Numbered from the stretch's first letter, positions 32,729 to 43,437 are shown. The stretch is 64,000 bases of DNA from SHWB01 sp050246875 (GCA_050246875.1 JBFWVF010000004.1:248001-312000), one strand, 5' to 3'. Notes: generated by a model from the letters alone, not told the origin. A program made the numbers and translations.

Positions 32729-33519
32729 CCGATGCCATGCAGATCAACGCCCCGTCGCTCGCCGCCCTGCCGGGCGTGAGCCATGCCTTCTTCAGCCGCG
32801 AAGGCGGTGCCAGCACCGGCATCTATGCCGGGCTCAACTGCGGCCTCGGCTCGCACGACGACCCCGCCGCCGTGCAGGAGAACCGCGCCCGCGCCATGGC
32901 CGCGCTCGGCCTGCCGCCGACGGCGCTGGCGACGCTCTATCAGGTCCACTCGCCGCGCGTGGTGACGGTCGAGGCGGAGGCCGGCGAAGTGGCCGGCCGG
33001 AAGATCGAGGCCGACGCGCTGGTGACGAAGGCGGCCGGCGTGGCGCTCGGCGTCCTGACGGCCGACTGCGCGCCGGTGCTGCTCGCCGATCCGAAGGCCG
33101 GCGTTGTCGGCGCCGCCCATGCCGGCTGGCGCGGCGCCTTCGACGGCGTGCTCGACGCGACCGTCGCGCGCATGGTGCAGCTCGGCGCCCTGCCCGGCCG
33201 CATCACCGCGGCCATCGGCCCGTGCATCGCCCAGGCCTCCTACGAGGTCGGCCCGGAGTTCGCCGCCCGTTTCGCTGCCGCCCTGCCGCGCAACCGCCGC
33301 TACTTCGTCGCCGCCGAGCGCGACGGGCACAGCCGCTTCGACCTGCCGGCCTATGTCGCCGACCGCCTCGCGATCGTCGGCGTCGGCCGCATCGAGCGCC
33401 TCGGCATCGACAGCTACGCCGACGAGGCGCGCTGTTTCAGCTTCCGCCGGGCGACCCATCGCGGCGAACCCGACTACGGCCGCAACCTCGCCGCCATCGC
33501 GCTCGCCGCGCCTGGCTGA
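32725..33519 (+). CDS. pgeF: Peptidoglycan editing factor / purine nucleoside phosphorylase YfiH
   Basis: 264 aa from GTG 32725 in a GTGA overlap; ATG 32737 is the alternative. YfiH/LACC1-type domain: HAFFSREGGASTGIYAGLNCG, QVHSPRVVTV, ADALVT, TADCAPVLLAD, AAHAGWRGAFDGV, AIGPCIAQASYEVG and FSFRRATHRGEPDYGRNLA. The His and Cys residues that bind Zn are all present. Members show purine nucleoside phosphorylase/adenosine deaminase activity and are implicated in fidelity of peptidoglycan precursor synthesis. Third gene of the lgt run. Confidence 0.92.
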   Translation: MTDAMQINAPSLAALPGVSHAFFSREGGASTGIYAGLNCGLGSHDDPAAVQENRARAMAALGLPPTALATLYQVHSPRVVTVEAEAGEVAGRKIEADALVTKAAGVALGVLTADCAPVLLADPKAGVVGAAHAGWRGAFDGVLDATVARMVQLGALPGRITAAIGPCIAQASYEVGPEFAARFAAALPRNRRYFVAAERDGHSRFDLPAYVADRLAIVGVGRIERLGIDSYADEARCFSFRRATHRGEPDYGRNLAAIALAAPG

Positions 33520-33529
33520 GGACGGCGCG

Positions 33530-33595
33530 ATGCCGTACCTCATCATGCTCTTCGCCATGTGTTTCGTCGCATTGGTGGCGAGCTGTGCGCTGTAG
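33530..33595 (+). CDS. Candidate 21-residue hydrophobic micro-protein or leader peptide
   Basis: ATG 33530 has GAGGA 7 nt upstream, a better ribosome site than the following gene has. The frame encodes MPYLIMLFAMCFVALVASCA plus one residue, a single hydrophobic helix ending in a Cys. The TAG at 33593-33595 lies 11 bp inside the next gene, whose GTG is 33585, so translation would feed into it. It may be a real small membrane peptide, a leader that couples pgeF to the lipoprotein gene, or chance. Confidence 0.35.
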   Translation: MPYLIMLFAMCFVALVASCAL

Positions 33596-34574
33596 GGCCC
33601 TCGCCGCCGCCGTGCTGCTGGCGCTCGCCGCCTGCCAGCCGGTGCCGCAACCCTTCGCCCACGACGGCGCGCCCGACACGCGGCTGCTCGGGCTGCCCGA
33701 TTCCGGGGGCATCGTCGTGCTGCCGATCGAGGACGCGCCGCCGGTCACCTCGGCGGCACTCACGGCCGCGCTGGCCAACGCCCTGCAGAAGGCCAACGTG
33801 CCGGCCAATACGCGCGGCGGCAACCGGGCCAGCGCCTGGCTGCACGGCCGTGTCGTCGACGACGGGCGCAACGCGCGCGTCGAGTGGGAACTGGCCACGG
33901 CCGACGGCCGGAGCCTCGGCACGGTGAGCCGGTCGATCGAGGGCACGCCTGTCGCCGACTGGGCCGCCGGCGAACCGCGCCTGATGGCCGCCATCGCCGG
34001 CAACGCCGCGCCGGCCATCGCCGCGCTGGTGCAGGAGCAGGCGCCGGGCGAGGTCCGCGTCCCGGCCGTCTATGTGCAGCCCGTCGAGGGCGCGCCCGGC
34101 GACGCCAGCCCGCGGCTGCGCGCGGCCATGCGCACGGCGCTCGCCACGCGGCTGGTGCAGACGGCCGAGGCGCCCGACAACTCGACCCTGGTCCTCGCCG
34201 GCCGGGTCGAGGTCGGTCCGGCCGCCGGCACCCCGCCACAGCGCCGCCTGCGGCTGGTGTGGACGGTGTTCGACCCCTACGGCATCGAGGTCGGCAAGAT
34301 CGAGCAGCAGAACGAGATCGCGGCGGCGGCGCTGGAGGCCGGGTGGAGCGTCATCGCCGCCGAGGTGGCGCGCGACGCCTCCATCGGCATCGCCCGCATG
34401 CTGCGCGGCATCGACTGGCGGGCGGGCTTCGCCGGCGCCGCCGAGCAGAGCCGCGAGCGGCAGGCCGAGCCGGTGCGGCCGGGCTCCCCCGCCTTTGGCG
34501 GCCTCAACAGGCCCGGTCGGGCCAGCGCGCCGAGCGACGTCGAAGACCGATTGCGCGAGGAACTCGACCGCTGA
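33585..34574 (+). CDS. Lipoprotein, unknown function
   Basis: 329 aa from GTG 33585, which gives MRCRALAAAVLLALAACQP, a short signal peptide with lipobox ALAAC. The mature part has two similar alpha/beta halves: LPIEDAPPVTSAALTAALANALQKANVP with a strand pair ASAWLHGRVVDD, then VQPVEGAPGDASPRLRAAMRTALATRLVQ with STLVLAGRVEVG. This looks like an internal duplication. The C-terminal 60 residues are polar. Located between pgeF and prs; many alphaproteobacteria have an unnamed lipoprotein here. Outer-membrane or periplasmic location inferred. Confidence 0.78.
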   Translation: MRCRALAAAVLLALAACQPVPQPFAHDGAPDTRLLGLPDSGGIVVLPIEDAPPVTSAALTAALANALQKANVPANTRGGNRASAWLHGRVVDDGRNARVEWELATADGRSLGTVSRSIEGTPVADWAAGEPRLMAAIAGNAAPAIAALVQEQAPGEVRVPAVYVQPVEGAPGDASPRLRAAMRTALATRLVQTAEAPDNSTLVLAGRVEVGPAAGTPPQRRLRLVWTVFDPYGIEVGKIEQQNEIAAAALEAGWSVIAAEVARDASIGIARMLRGIDWRAGFAGAAEQSRERQAEPVRPGSPAFGGLNRPGRASAPSDVEDRLREELDR

Positions 34575-34602
34575 GGGCGGATTCCGGCGGGTTTCGCCGT
34601 TT

Positions 34603-34619
34603 ACAGGTGCATGACCTGT
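34603..34619. promoter_or_regulatory. Palindrome upstream of prs
   Basis: ACAGGT-GCATG-ACCTGT has exact 6-bp arms in the 180-bp gap between the lipoprotein gene and prs. A transcription-factor site for a separate prs promoter is possible. Nothing else in this gap is recognised. Confidence 0.35.
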
Positions 34620-34754
34620 TGATAGGTTCCCGCCGCGCCGGACGCCCAGGGGGTGGCGACGGCACGACCGGCAGCACGAGCGAGTGGCCAGCATGACAGG
34701 CGCATCGGGGCGGGCGCCGCGCCCGGCCGGTTTCCGGACCGTGGGGACGCGGGC

Positions 34755-35687
<933 letters not shown>

Positions 35688-35786
35688 GCCGACCGACAGA
35701 ATCGGCGGGGACGAACGACACCCTTGGAGGTCGATCCCGCCGCGACGGGGACCGGACGGTCCGGCCCCGAACACCAGGAGGGCCAG

Positions 35787-36491
35787 ATGGCCAGCACGAT
35801 CACCACCATTCGCGCCGCAGCGCGCGCTCGCAGCGGTAAGGGGGCCGCGCGGGCCGACAGGCGCGCCGGACGCCTGCCGGGCGTCATCTACGGCGGCGAC
35901 AGCGATGTCGCGCCCATCACCGTCGACCCCAAGGACGTCGCCACGGGCCTCGCCACGGGCAGCTTCTTCTCGACCCTGTACGACATCGACCTCGACGGGA
36001 AGAGCCAGCACGTGCTGCCGCGCGCGGTGCAGAAGGATCCGGTGAGCGACCGGCCGACGCATGTCGACTTTCTGCGCGTGACCGACCGCACGCGCATCGC
36101 CGTCGAGGTGCCCGTGCACTTCGTCAACCACGAGGCCTCGCAGGGCATCAAGGACGGCGGCGTGCTGTCGATCGTGCGCCGCACGGTCGAACTGTCGTGC
36201 CTCGCCGGCGCCATTCCCGAGTTCCTCACGGTCGACCTGACGGGCCTCGAAATCGGCGACAGCATCCACATCTCGTCGATCTCGCTGCCGGCGGAGACGC
36301 GGCCGACGATCACGACGCGCGACTTCACCATCGCGTCGATCCAGCCGCCGACGGTGATGGCCGAGGAGACGCCAGCTGCGGCCGCCGCCGCAGAAGGCGC
36401 CGCCGCCGCGCCGGGTGCCGCTGCCGGCGCCGCGGGCGCTGCCGCCAAGCCGGCCGCGGGTGCCGGTGCGGCCGCCGGCGCCAAGAAGTAG
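35787..36491 (+). CDS. rplY: 50S ribosomal protein L25/general stress protein Ctc
   Basis: 234 aa; ATG 35787 follows AGGAGGG. The L25 N-domain (IRAAARARSGKGAARADRRAGRLPGVIYG) binds 5S rRNA. The Ctc-type second domain follows (HVDFLRVTDRTRIAVEVPVHF, VNHEASQGIKDGGVLSIVRRTVELSCLA, GDSIHISSISLP). The last 45 residues are almost pure Ala/Gly/Pro/Lys, a low-complexity tail common in alphaproteobacterial L25. Between prs and pth in the expected order. Confidence 0.95.
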   Translation: MASTITTIRAAARARSGKGAARADRRAGRLPGVIYGGDSDVAPITVDPKDVATGLATGSFFSTLYDIDLDGKSQHVLPRAVQKDPVSDRPTHVDFLRVTDRTRIAVEVPVHFVNHEASQGIKDGGVLSIVRRTVELSCLAGAIPEFLTVDLTGLEIGDSIHISSISLPAETRPTITTRDFTIASIQPPTVMAEETPAAAAAAEGAAAAPGAAAGAAGAAAKPAAGAGAAAGAKK

Positions 36492-36521
36492 GCGCTGGAA
36501 ACCGACGGAGGGGAGGATCGG

Positions 36522-37253
36522 GTGCTGCTGCTCGTCGGGCTCGGCAATCCCGGGCGCGAGTATGCCGCCAACCGCCACAACGTCGGCTTTCTCGCCGTCG
36601 ATGCGATCGCGCGCCGCCACGGTTTCGGGCCGTGGCGGTCGCGCTTTCGCGGCATGGCCGCCGACGGCATCGTCGACGGCGGCAAGGTGCTGGCCCTCAA
36701 GCCGATGACCTACATGAACGAATCCGGCCAGGCCGTCGGCGAGGCCATGCGGTTCTTCCGCCTTGCGCCGTCCGACGTCCTGGTGCTGCACGACGAGATC
36801 GACCTCGCGCCGGCGAAGCTGCGGGTGAAGACCGGCGGCGGCACCGCCGGGCATAACGGCCTGCGCTCGATCGCCGCCCATCTCGGCACCCCCGACTTCC
36901 GCCGGGTCCGCATCGGCGTCGGGCACCCGGGAACGCGCGAGCGGGTCCACGGCCATGTGCTGTCGGACTTTGCCAAGGCCGATCAGGCCTGGCTCGACCC
37001 GCTGATCGAGGCGATCGCGGCTGATTTCCCGCTGCTCGCGGCCGGCCGCGACTCGGATTTCATGAGCCGCATCGCCACGGCGACCGCGCCGGCCCGGCCG
37101 CCGAAGCCGGCCCGGACGAAAGCCGAGGATGCCGCGCCGGCGGCGACGCCGGCCACGGCGCAGGCGGACAGCGACCCGGCCGGCGAGCCGCGCGGAACGA
37201 TCGGCGCGGCGTTGCGCCGCGCCATGGACAAGGCACGGGGCCGGAGCGACTGA
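36522..37253 (+). CDS. pth: Peptidyl-tRNA hydrolase
   Basis: 243 aa from GTG 36522 behind GGAGGGGA. Releases peptides from drop-off peptidyl-tRNAs. LLLVGLGNPGREYAANRHNVGF with catalytic His19, MTYMNESGQAVG, VLHDEIDLAPAKLRVKTGGGTAGHNGLRSI and DFRRVRIGVGHPG. The C-terminal 55 residues beyond the usual core are Pro/Ala/Lys-rich (TAPARPPKPARTKAED). Its TGA overlaps the ychF ATG by one base. Confidence 0.96.
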   Translation: MLLLVGLGNPGREYAANRHNVGFLAVDAIARRHGFGPWRSRFRGMAADGIVDGGKVLALKPMTYMNESGQAVGEAMRFFRLAPSDVLVLHDEIDLAPAKLRVKTGGGTAGHNGLRSIAAHLGTPDFRRVRIGVGHPGTRERVHGHVLSDFAKADQAWLDPLIEAIAADFPLLAAGRDSDFMSRIATATAPARPPKPARTKAEDAAPAATPATAQADSDPAGEPRGTIGAALRRAMDKARGRSD

Positions 37254-38353
37254 TGGGATTTCGTTGCGGCATCGTCGGCCTGCCGAACGTCGGCAAGTCG
37301 ACCCTCTTCAATGCGCTCACCGCCACGGCGCAGGCCGAGGCGCAGAACTATCCGTTCTGCACCATCGAGCCCAATGTCGGCCGCGTCGCCGTGCCCGACG
37401 AGCGGCTGGACCGCATCGCCGCGCTGGCCAAGTCGGCGCGCATCGTGCCGACCTTCCTCGAATTCGTCGACATCGCCGGCCTGGTGCGCGGCGCCAGCCG
37501 CGGCGAGGGGCTGGGCAACCAGTTCCTCGGCCATATTCGCGAGGTGGACGCGATCTGCCATGTGCTGCGCTGCTTCACCGGCGGCGACATCGTGCATGTC
37601 GAAGGCTCGGTCGATCCGCTGCGCGACGCCGCCACGGTCGACACCGAGCTGATGCTGGCCGACCTCGACAGCCTGGAGCGCCGCGTCGAACAGGCGACCA
37701 AGCGTGCGCGCGGCGGCGACAAGGAGGCGCGTGACTTCCTCGCCGTGGCCGAACCGGCGGTGGCCGCGCTGCGCGAGGGCAAGGCGGCGCGCACGGTTGC
37801 GGTACCGGCGGAGCGGCGCGAAGCCTTCGACCAGCTCCAGCTCCTGACCGCCAAGCCGGTGCTTTACGTCTGCAACGTCGAGGAGACGGCGGCGGCGAAC
37901 GGCAACGAACTGTCGGCGCGCGTCGCGGCCCACGCGGCGGCGGAAGGAGCGGCCTGTGTCGTCGTCTCGGCCAGCATCGAGGCCGAGGTCGCGATGCTGG
38001 AGGACGCCGGGGAACGCGCCGCCTTCCTCGCCGAGATGGGGCTGGAGGAGACCGGCCTCGCCCGCGTCATCCGGGCCGGCTACGACCTGCTGCACCTCGT
38101 CACCTTCTTCACCGCCGGCCCCAAGGAAGCGCGGGCCTGGACGGTGTCGCGCGGCGACAAGGCCCCGCAGGCGGCCGGGCGTATCCACACCGACTTCGAG
38201 CGCGGCTTCATCCGCGCCGAGACTATCGGCTATGCCGACTACATTGCCTGCGGCGGCGAGCAGGGCGCCCGCGAGGCCGGCAAGCAGCGCTCGGAAGGAC
38301 GCGACTACATCGTCCAGGACGGTGACATCATGCTGTTCCGCTTCAACGTCTAG
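37253..38353 (+). CDS. ychF: Redox-regulated ATPase/GTPase YchF (Obg family)
   Basis: 366 aa. G1 GLPNVGKSTLFNAL, switch region YPFCTIEPNVGRVAVPDERLD, G3 DIAGLVRGASRGEGLGNQFLGHIREVDA, G4-equivalent YVCNVEE, and a C-terminal TGS domain (LVTFFTAGPKEARAWTV, GRIHTDFERGFIRAE). YchF prefers ATP and binds ribosomes. Coupled to pth through TGATG. Last of the conserved block; a 97-bp gap with a CTACTG -10-like string precedes the hydrolase gene. Confidence 0.96.
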   Translation: MGFRCGIVGLPNVGKSTLFNALTATAQAEAQNYPFCTIEPNVGRVAVPDERLDRIAALAKSARIVPTFLEFVDIAGLVRGASRGEGLGNQFLGHIREVDAICHVLRCFTGGDIVHVEGSVDPLRDAATVDTELMLADLDSLERRVEQATKRARGGDKEARDFLAVAEPAVAALREGKAARTVAVPAERREAFDQLQLLTAKPVLYVCNVEETAAANGNELSARVAAHAAAEGAACVVVSASIEAEVAMLEDAGERAAFLAEMGLEETGLARVIRAGYDLLHLVTFFTAGPKEARAWTVSRGDKAPQAAGRIHTDFERGFIRAETIGYADYIACGGEQGAREAGKQRSEGRDYIVQDGDIMLFRFNV

Positions 38354-38450
38354 GCGCCATCCGCACGCGCTTGCCCGCGACCGTCCGGCCGCGCTCTACT
38401 GTCGGCGCGCCGGCCGGCCAACGGCGTGCGCGTCAGCCAGGGGGAAGACC

Positions 38451-39119
38451 ATGGGCAAGATGATCACGCTGAAGGCCTCCGACGGCCACTCGTTCGCCGC
38501 CTACCGCGCCGAGCCGGTCGGCAAGCCGCGCGCCGGCCTCGTCGTCATCCAGGAGATTTTCGGCGTCAACGCGCACATCAAGGAAGTGTGCGACGGCTTC
38601 GCCGCCGACGGTTACCTCGCCGTCGCCCCGGCCGTGTTCGACCGCGCCGAGCGCAACTTCGACGTCGGCTACACCGCCGAGACCATCGCGCGCGGCCGCG
38701 CCATGCGCGGCAAGATCGACTGGAACGACATGCTGAAGGATGTCGACGCCTCGGCGAAGTCGATCGCCGATGCCGGCAAGACGGCCATCGTCGGCTACTG
38801 CATGGGCGGCACGGTGTCGTGGCTGGCCTCGACCCGCCTCAAGTTCGACGCGGCGGTCGGCTACTACGGCGGCGGCATCCACGAGTTCCGCGGCGAGACG
38901 CCGAAATGCCCGACCATGCTGCACTTTGGCGAGAAGGATGCCGGCATCCCGCTCGACACGGTAAGCCAGGTGGCGGCGCTGCACCGCTATGTGCCGGTGC
39001 ACGTCTATCCCGGCGCCGATCACGGCTTCGTCTGCGACCACCGTTCGAGCTATCAGGCCGAGGCCACCAAGCTGTCGCGCACGCGCACGCTGGGCTTCTT
39101 CACGGCGACGGTCGGGTAG
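38451..39119 (+). CDS. Dienelactone hydrolase family protein
   Basis: 222 aa; ATG 38451 follows AGGGGGAAG. Alpha/beta hydrolase with a Cys nucleophile: VVIQEIFGVNAHIKEVCDGFAADGY (Glu of the catalytic tetrad), nucleophile Cys117 in GYCMGGTVS, LHFGEKDAGIPL with the likely acid Asp, and His191 in GADHGFVCD. Carboxymethylenebutenolidase hydrolyses dienelactone in chlorocatechol breakdown, but stand-alone copies like this often serve general lactone or ester metabolism. No catechol genes are nearby. Confidence 0.9.
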   Translation: MGKMITLKASDGHSFAAYRAEPVGKPRAGLVVIQEIFGVNAHIKEVCDGFAADGYLAVAPAVFDRAERNFDVGYTAETIARGRAMRGKIDWNDMLKDVDASAKSIADAGKTAIVGYCMGGTVSWLASTRLKFDAAVGYYGGGIHEFRGETPKCPTMLHFGEKDAGIPLDTVSQVAALHRYVPVHVYPGADHGFVCDHRSSYQAEATKLSRTRTLGFFTATVG

Positions 39120-39139
39120 CGGAGAACGCGGGGTATCGC

Positions 39140-39209
39140 CCCACCTCACCCTGCCCTCTCCGCCCGTGGGGGGAAGGGGTGGCGAGCGCAGCGAGCCAGG
39201 TGAGGTGGG
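39140..39209. repeat. Palindromic intergenic repeat element, copy 1
   Basis: CCCACCTCACCCTG (39140-39153) pairs, with one extra base, with CAGGTGAGGTGGG (about 39197-39209). The interior holds CCCTCTCCGCCC opposite GGGGGGAAGGGG. The same words in the same order occur at 59.26-59.39 kb. It fills the gap between convergent genes and can form a long hairpin, so it may act as a bidirectional terminator. Confidence 0.65.
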
Positions 39210-39241
39210 CCAGCACCAGCCCCGAAACCGATTGAGCCCAC

Positions 39242-40138
39242 TCAGGCGCCGTCGGCGGCGAACTCCAGCAGCACGCCCGAGGCGCATTCCGGGGCGACGA
39301 CGACGGTGCCGTTGGCCTCGACCTCGTAGGACACTTCCTGGCCCGAGAGATAGAGCGAGGTGGCGCGCGGATCGGCGACGCGCAAAGTCAGCGCGGCGAA
39401 GCGCGGCAGGGGCGTGGCGTCGGCGATCTCGCGGTCATAGTGGCGGGTCGGGAAGGCCTTCGGCGTGACGAACCACAGTTCGCCGTTGCCGGTGCGGACC
39501 GTGACGCTGCCGCGCCGTTCCTCGCCGCTGACCGCATCCTCGCCGAACAGGTTGCGATAGGCGGCGACCACGCCGTCCAGATCCTCCATCACCACCGTCA
39601 CCTCGGCGATGCCGCGCGCGCCGTTGGGATGAGCCAGCCACTCGGGCCGGCGCAACAGGTTGGGCGTCATGTGGTGGAAGGCGAAGCTGTGCAGCCCCGG
39701 CGTCCAACGGCGCGGCAGCTCGACAAGGCGAAAGTCGAGGCTCTGCTCGCCCTCGGGAAACTCGACCAGGCGGTGCAGCGCGTGGGGCGCCGCGGCGGGG
39801 ATGCCGCGTTCGACCAGCACCGACCGGAGAGCGTCGGCATCGCCGGTGCGGAAGGCGAGGTTGGCGATGCCCTCGCCCCAGGCCAGCGCCTCGTCCACGT
39901 AGTTGACGAACTGGCTGGGGTCGACGATGCCGAGCAGGGCGATGTAGTCGGCCTCGAACATCACCGTGTAGTTGGCCGTACCCCAGCCGACATGCCGGCC
40001 GCGCGGGCTCAGCGCAAAGCCCAGCCGGGTCCAGGCCGCGCGCGCGCCCTCGAGGTCATTGACGCCGACCGAGACGTGATCGATGCCACTAAGCGGCACC
40101 GGCCCCGCCGTCTGCGCCGTGCTGTCGTCACCGTCCAT
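39242..40138 (-). CDS. VOC-family (glyoxalase-like) protein
   Basis: 298 aa from ATG 40138. Two vicinal-oxygen-chelate modules: LSGIDHVSVGVNDLEGARAAWTRLGF and, from about residue 180, IAEVTVVMEDLDGVVAAYRNLFG, with the PF13468-like pattern YIALLGIVDPSQFVNYVDE and HSFAFHHMTPN. VOC enzymes bind a metal and act as dioxygenases, lyases or isomerases; here the metal residues cannot be assigned with certainty. It is 185 bp downstream of mtnP on the same strand, with its own gap, so independent transcription is likely. Substrate unknown. Confidence 0.85.
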   Translation of the reverse strand: MDGDDSTAQTAGPVPLSGIDHVSVGVNDLEGARAAWTRLGFALSPRGRHVGWGTANYTVMFEADYIALLGIVDPSQFVNYVDEALAWGEGIANLAFRTGDADALRSVLVERGIPAAAPHALHRLVEFPEGEQSLDFRLVELPRRWTPGLHSFAFHHMTPNLLRRPEWLAHPNGARGIAEVTVVMEDLDGVVAAYRNLFGEDAVSGEERRGSVTVRTGNGELWFVTPKAFPTRHYDREIADATPLPRFAALTLRVADPRATSLYLSGQEVSYEVEANGTVVVAPECASGVLLEFAADGA

Positions 40139-40323
40139 CACCAAACGCTACCCCGTACCGGAATGACACATGGCCGTGCGGTGCCCTTCGCCCGCCGGCC
40201 ATCCCGCCGTCGAGCCCGGTCCGGGTCCGCATTGCCTTACTGTTACACCCTCGCGCGGCTCTTCCGGCCGCCGTGTCCAGTGTAGTCCGCCACACCCCCG
40301 GCGGGCAAACCCGGGCCGCCGTG

Positions 40324-41223
<900 letters not shown>

Positions 41224-41319
41224 GCTCCGCTCCCCCGCCATGTCCGCCACAGCCAACAGCGGCGCCGAGCGCGCCGCTGTGCCTGCCGCGCGGCCCGACA
41301 GGCTCCCCTAGTGTCCCGC

Positions 41320-41342
41320 GTCCCGAAATCGTTGCGGGACGA
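41320..41342 (-). terminator. Hairpin between petC and mtnP, possible terminator
   Basis: CGTCCCG and CGGGACG form a 7-bp stem with a 9-nt loop, 19 bp beyond the petC stop on the transcribed strand. No U-tract follows, so factor-independent termination is uncertain; partial termination or RNA 3'-end protection is possible. Confidence 0.4.
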
Positions 41343-41360
41343 GGTCGGTTCGGGCGGCGC

Positions 41361-42137
41361 CTAGTGCGCGACGCCGGCCCACATGCGCCGCTTGGCGATG
41401 TAGAGCACGGCGGTGAGGCCGATGAGGAACAGCAGCACCTTGAGGCCGACTTTGCGGCGCTCCTCAAGCTTCGGCTCGGCCGCCCACATCAGGAAGTTGG
41501 AGACGTCCCAGGCCATCTGCTCGACGGTCGCCGCGGTGCCGTCGGCGTAGGTCACGCGGTCGGGCGTCAGCGGCGCCGGCATGGCGATCTGGTGGCCGTG
41601 GAAGTAGGCGTTGTAGTGCATCCCCTCGCCGAGTTCGAAGCCGGCCGGCGGCTCCGTGTAGCCGGCGAGCACGGCGTGGATGTAGTCCGGTCCGCCGAGC
41701 TTGGCCTTGGCGATCAGCGACAGGTCCGGCGGCAGGGCGCCGCCATTGGCCGCGCGCGCCGCCTGCTCGTTGGGGAAGGGCGAGACGAAGCGGTCGGACG
41801 GCCGGCCCGGACGCTCGAACATATCGCCGGCGTCGTTCGGCCCGTCCTCGACCTGGAAGCGGGCGGCGATGACCTTGACCTGCTCCTCGCTGTAGCCGAG
41901 GTCCATCAGGTTGCGGTAGGCGACCAGCCGCAGGCCGTGGCATGAGGCGCAGACCTCGAGATAGACCTGCAGGCCGCGCTGCAGCGCCGCGTCGTCGAAC
42001 TTGCCGAACAGCACGTCGGAGAACGGCCAGTCCTGCTTCGGTGGCGTCACATGCTCGCCGGCGGCCAAGGCATTGCCACCGAGGAGAGCGGCGACGATGG
42101 CCGCGGCGGCAGCAGCGAGGCGGGTAGCGCGGACCAT
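41361..42137 (-). CDS. petC: Cytochrome c1 of the bc1 complex
   Basis: 258 aa. Signal peptide (RLAAAAAAIVAALLGGNALA), then a c-type haem site CASCH (Cys63, Cys66, His67) and an axial Met in HQIAMPAPLTPD. The C-terminal anchor VGLKVLLFLIGLTAVLYIAKRRMW ends in a basic cytoplasmic tail. It passes electrons from the Rieske centre to cytochrome c. The ATG overlaps the petB stop as TGATG, and transcription is petA-petB-petC. Confidence 0.95.
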   Translation of the reverse strand: MVRATRLAAAAAAIVAALLGGNALAAGEHVTPPKQDWPFSDVLFGKFDDAALQRGLQVYLEVCASCHGLRLVAYRNLMDLGYSEEQVKVIAARFQVEDGPNDAGDMFERPGRPSDRFVSPFPNEQAARAANGGALPPDLSLIAKAKLGGPDYIHAVLAGYTEPPAGFELGEGMHYNAYFHGHQIAMPAPLTPDRVTYADGTAATVEQMAWDVSNFLMWAAEPKLEERRKVGLKVLLFLIGLTAVLYIAKRRMWAGVAH

Positions 42138-43426
42138 CACGCCTTCTCCTTGCCCAGCACGGCGTCGGCGATCGAGGACGGCATCGGCTTTGGCCGTTCG
42201 ATCAGTCCGATCAGCGGCAGCAGGATGATGAAGTGGAAGAAGTACCAGAAGGTCGCGATCTGGCCGATGACCACCCACTGGATCGGCAGCCCGTAGGCGA
42301 GATTGTCCGGCGGGTGGCCGCCGACAACGCCGAGCACGACACAATCGAGCAGCAGCACCCAGAACAGCCACTTGAAGATCGGCCGGAAGCGGGCGCTGCG
42401 CACGCGCGAGGTGTCGAGCCATGGCAACACGAACAGCAGGGCGATGGAGCCGAACATGCCGAGCACGCCGAGCAGCTTCGCCTCGAGGAACCAGATGTCG
42501 AAGTTGAAGGCGCGCAGGATGGCGTAATACGGCAGGAAGTACCACTCGGGCACGATCTCGGCCGGCGTCGCCAGCGGGTTGGCCTCGAGGTAGTTCTCCG
42601 GCTCGCCCAGCAGGTTGGGGAAGAAGAACACCACGATCGCGAAGGCGATCAGGAACATGCCGAGGCCGAAGCTGTCCTTCACCGTGTAGTACGGGTGGAA
42701 GGGCACGGTGTCCTGCGGCCCCTTGATGTCGATGCCGAGCGGGTTGTTCGAGCCGGTCACGTGCAGCGCGATGACATGCAGGATGACCACGCCGAACAGC
42801 ACGAACGGCAGCAGGTAGTGCAGCGAGTAGAAGCGATTGAGCGTCGGATTGTCGACCGCGAAGCCGCCCCACAACCAGGTAACGATCGGGTCTCCGACCA
42901 GCGGGATGGCCGAGAACAGGTTGGTGATGACCGTGGCGCCCCAGAAGCTCATCTGGCCCCACGGCAGCACATAGCCCATGAAGGCGGTGGCCATCATGAT
43001 CAGCAGGATGACGACGCCGAGCATCCACAGCAGTTCGCGCGGCTTCTTGTATGAGCCGTAATACATGCCGCGGAAGATGTGGATGTAGACGGCGATGAAG
43101 AAGAACGAGGCGCCGTTGGCGTGCATGTAACGCAGCAGCCAGCCGTAGTTCACGTCGCGCATGATGCGCTCGACGGAATCGAAGGCGTGGTCGACATGCG
43201 GCGTGTACTGCATCGCCAGAAAGATGCCGGTGGCGATCATCAGCACCAGCATGAACGTCAGGATGGCGCCGAAATTCCACCAGTAATTGAAGTTACGCGG
43301 CGCCGGATACTCGCCGTATTCCTTCTGCATGTACGAGAAGATCGGCAGGCGGTCGTCGATCCACTTGACGATGCCGCCGGACGGCCCGCGCGTGGCCGTG
43401 CCCGCGCCATGGCTTGCTGCGCTCAT
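42137..43426 (-). CDS. petB: Cytochrome b of the bc1 complex
   Basis: 429 aa with eight membrane spans. Binds haems bL and bH and the Qo and Qi quinone sites. YWWNFGAILTFMLVLMIATGIFLAMQY, RYMHANGASFFFIAVYIHIFRG, GYVLPWGQMSFWGATVITNLFSAIP and the Qo motif PEWYFLPYYAILRAF are all present. The 429 residues match the alphaproteobacterial full-length subunit (not split b6/IV). It starts 11 bp after petA and is coupled to petC. Confidence 0.96.
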   Translation of the reverse strand: MSAASHGAGTATRGPSGGIVKWIDDRLPIFSYMQKEYGEYPAPRNFNYWWNFGAILTFMLVLMIATGIFLAMQYTPHVDHAFDSVERIMRDVNYGWLLRYMHANGASFFFIAVYIHIFRGMYYGSYKKPRELLWMLGVVILLIMMATAFMGYVLPWGQMSFWGATVITNLFSAIPLVGDPIVTWLWGGFAVDNPTLNRFYSLHYLLPFVLFGVVILHVIALHVTGSNNPLGIDIKGPQDTVPFHPYYTVKDSFGLGMFLIAFAIVVFFFPNLLGEPENYLEANPLATPAEIVPEWYFLPYYAILRAFNFDIWFLEAKLLGVLGMFGSIALLFVLPWLDTSRVRSARFRPIFKWLFWVLLLDCVVLGVVGGHPPDNLAYGLPIQWVVIGQIATFWYFFHFIILLPLIGLIERPKPMPSSIADAVLGKEKA

Positions 43427-43437
43427 TGGCTCGCCCC

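Noticed and set aside
41361..43280. Apparent fusion of cytochrome b and c1 in one open frame
   Set aside because: The petC frame stays open upstream by chance. The part upstream of 42137 is out of frame with petB; petB ends in TGATG at the petC start.
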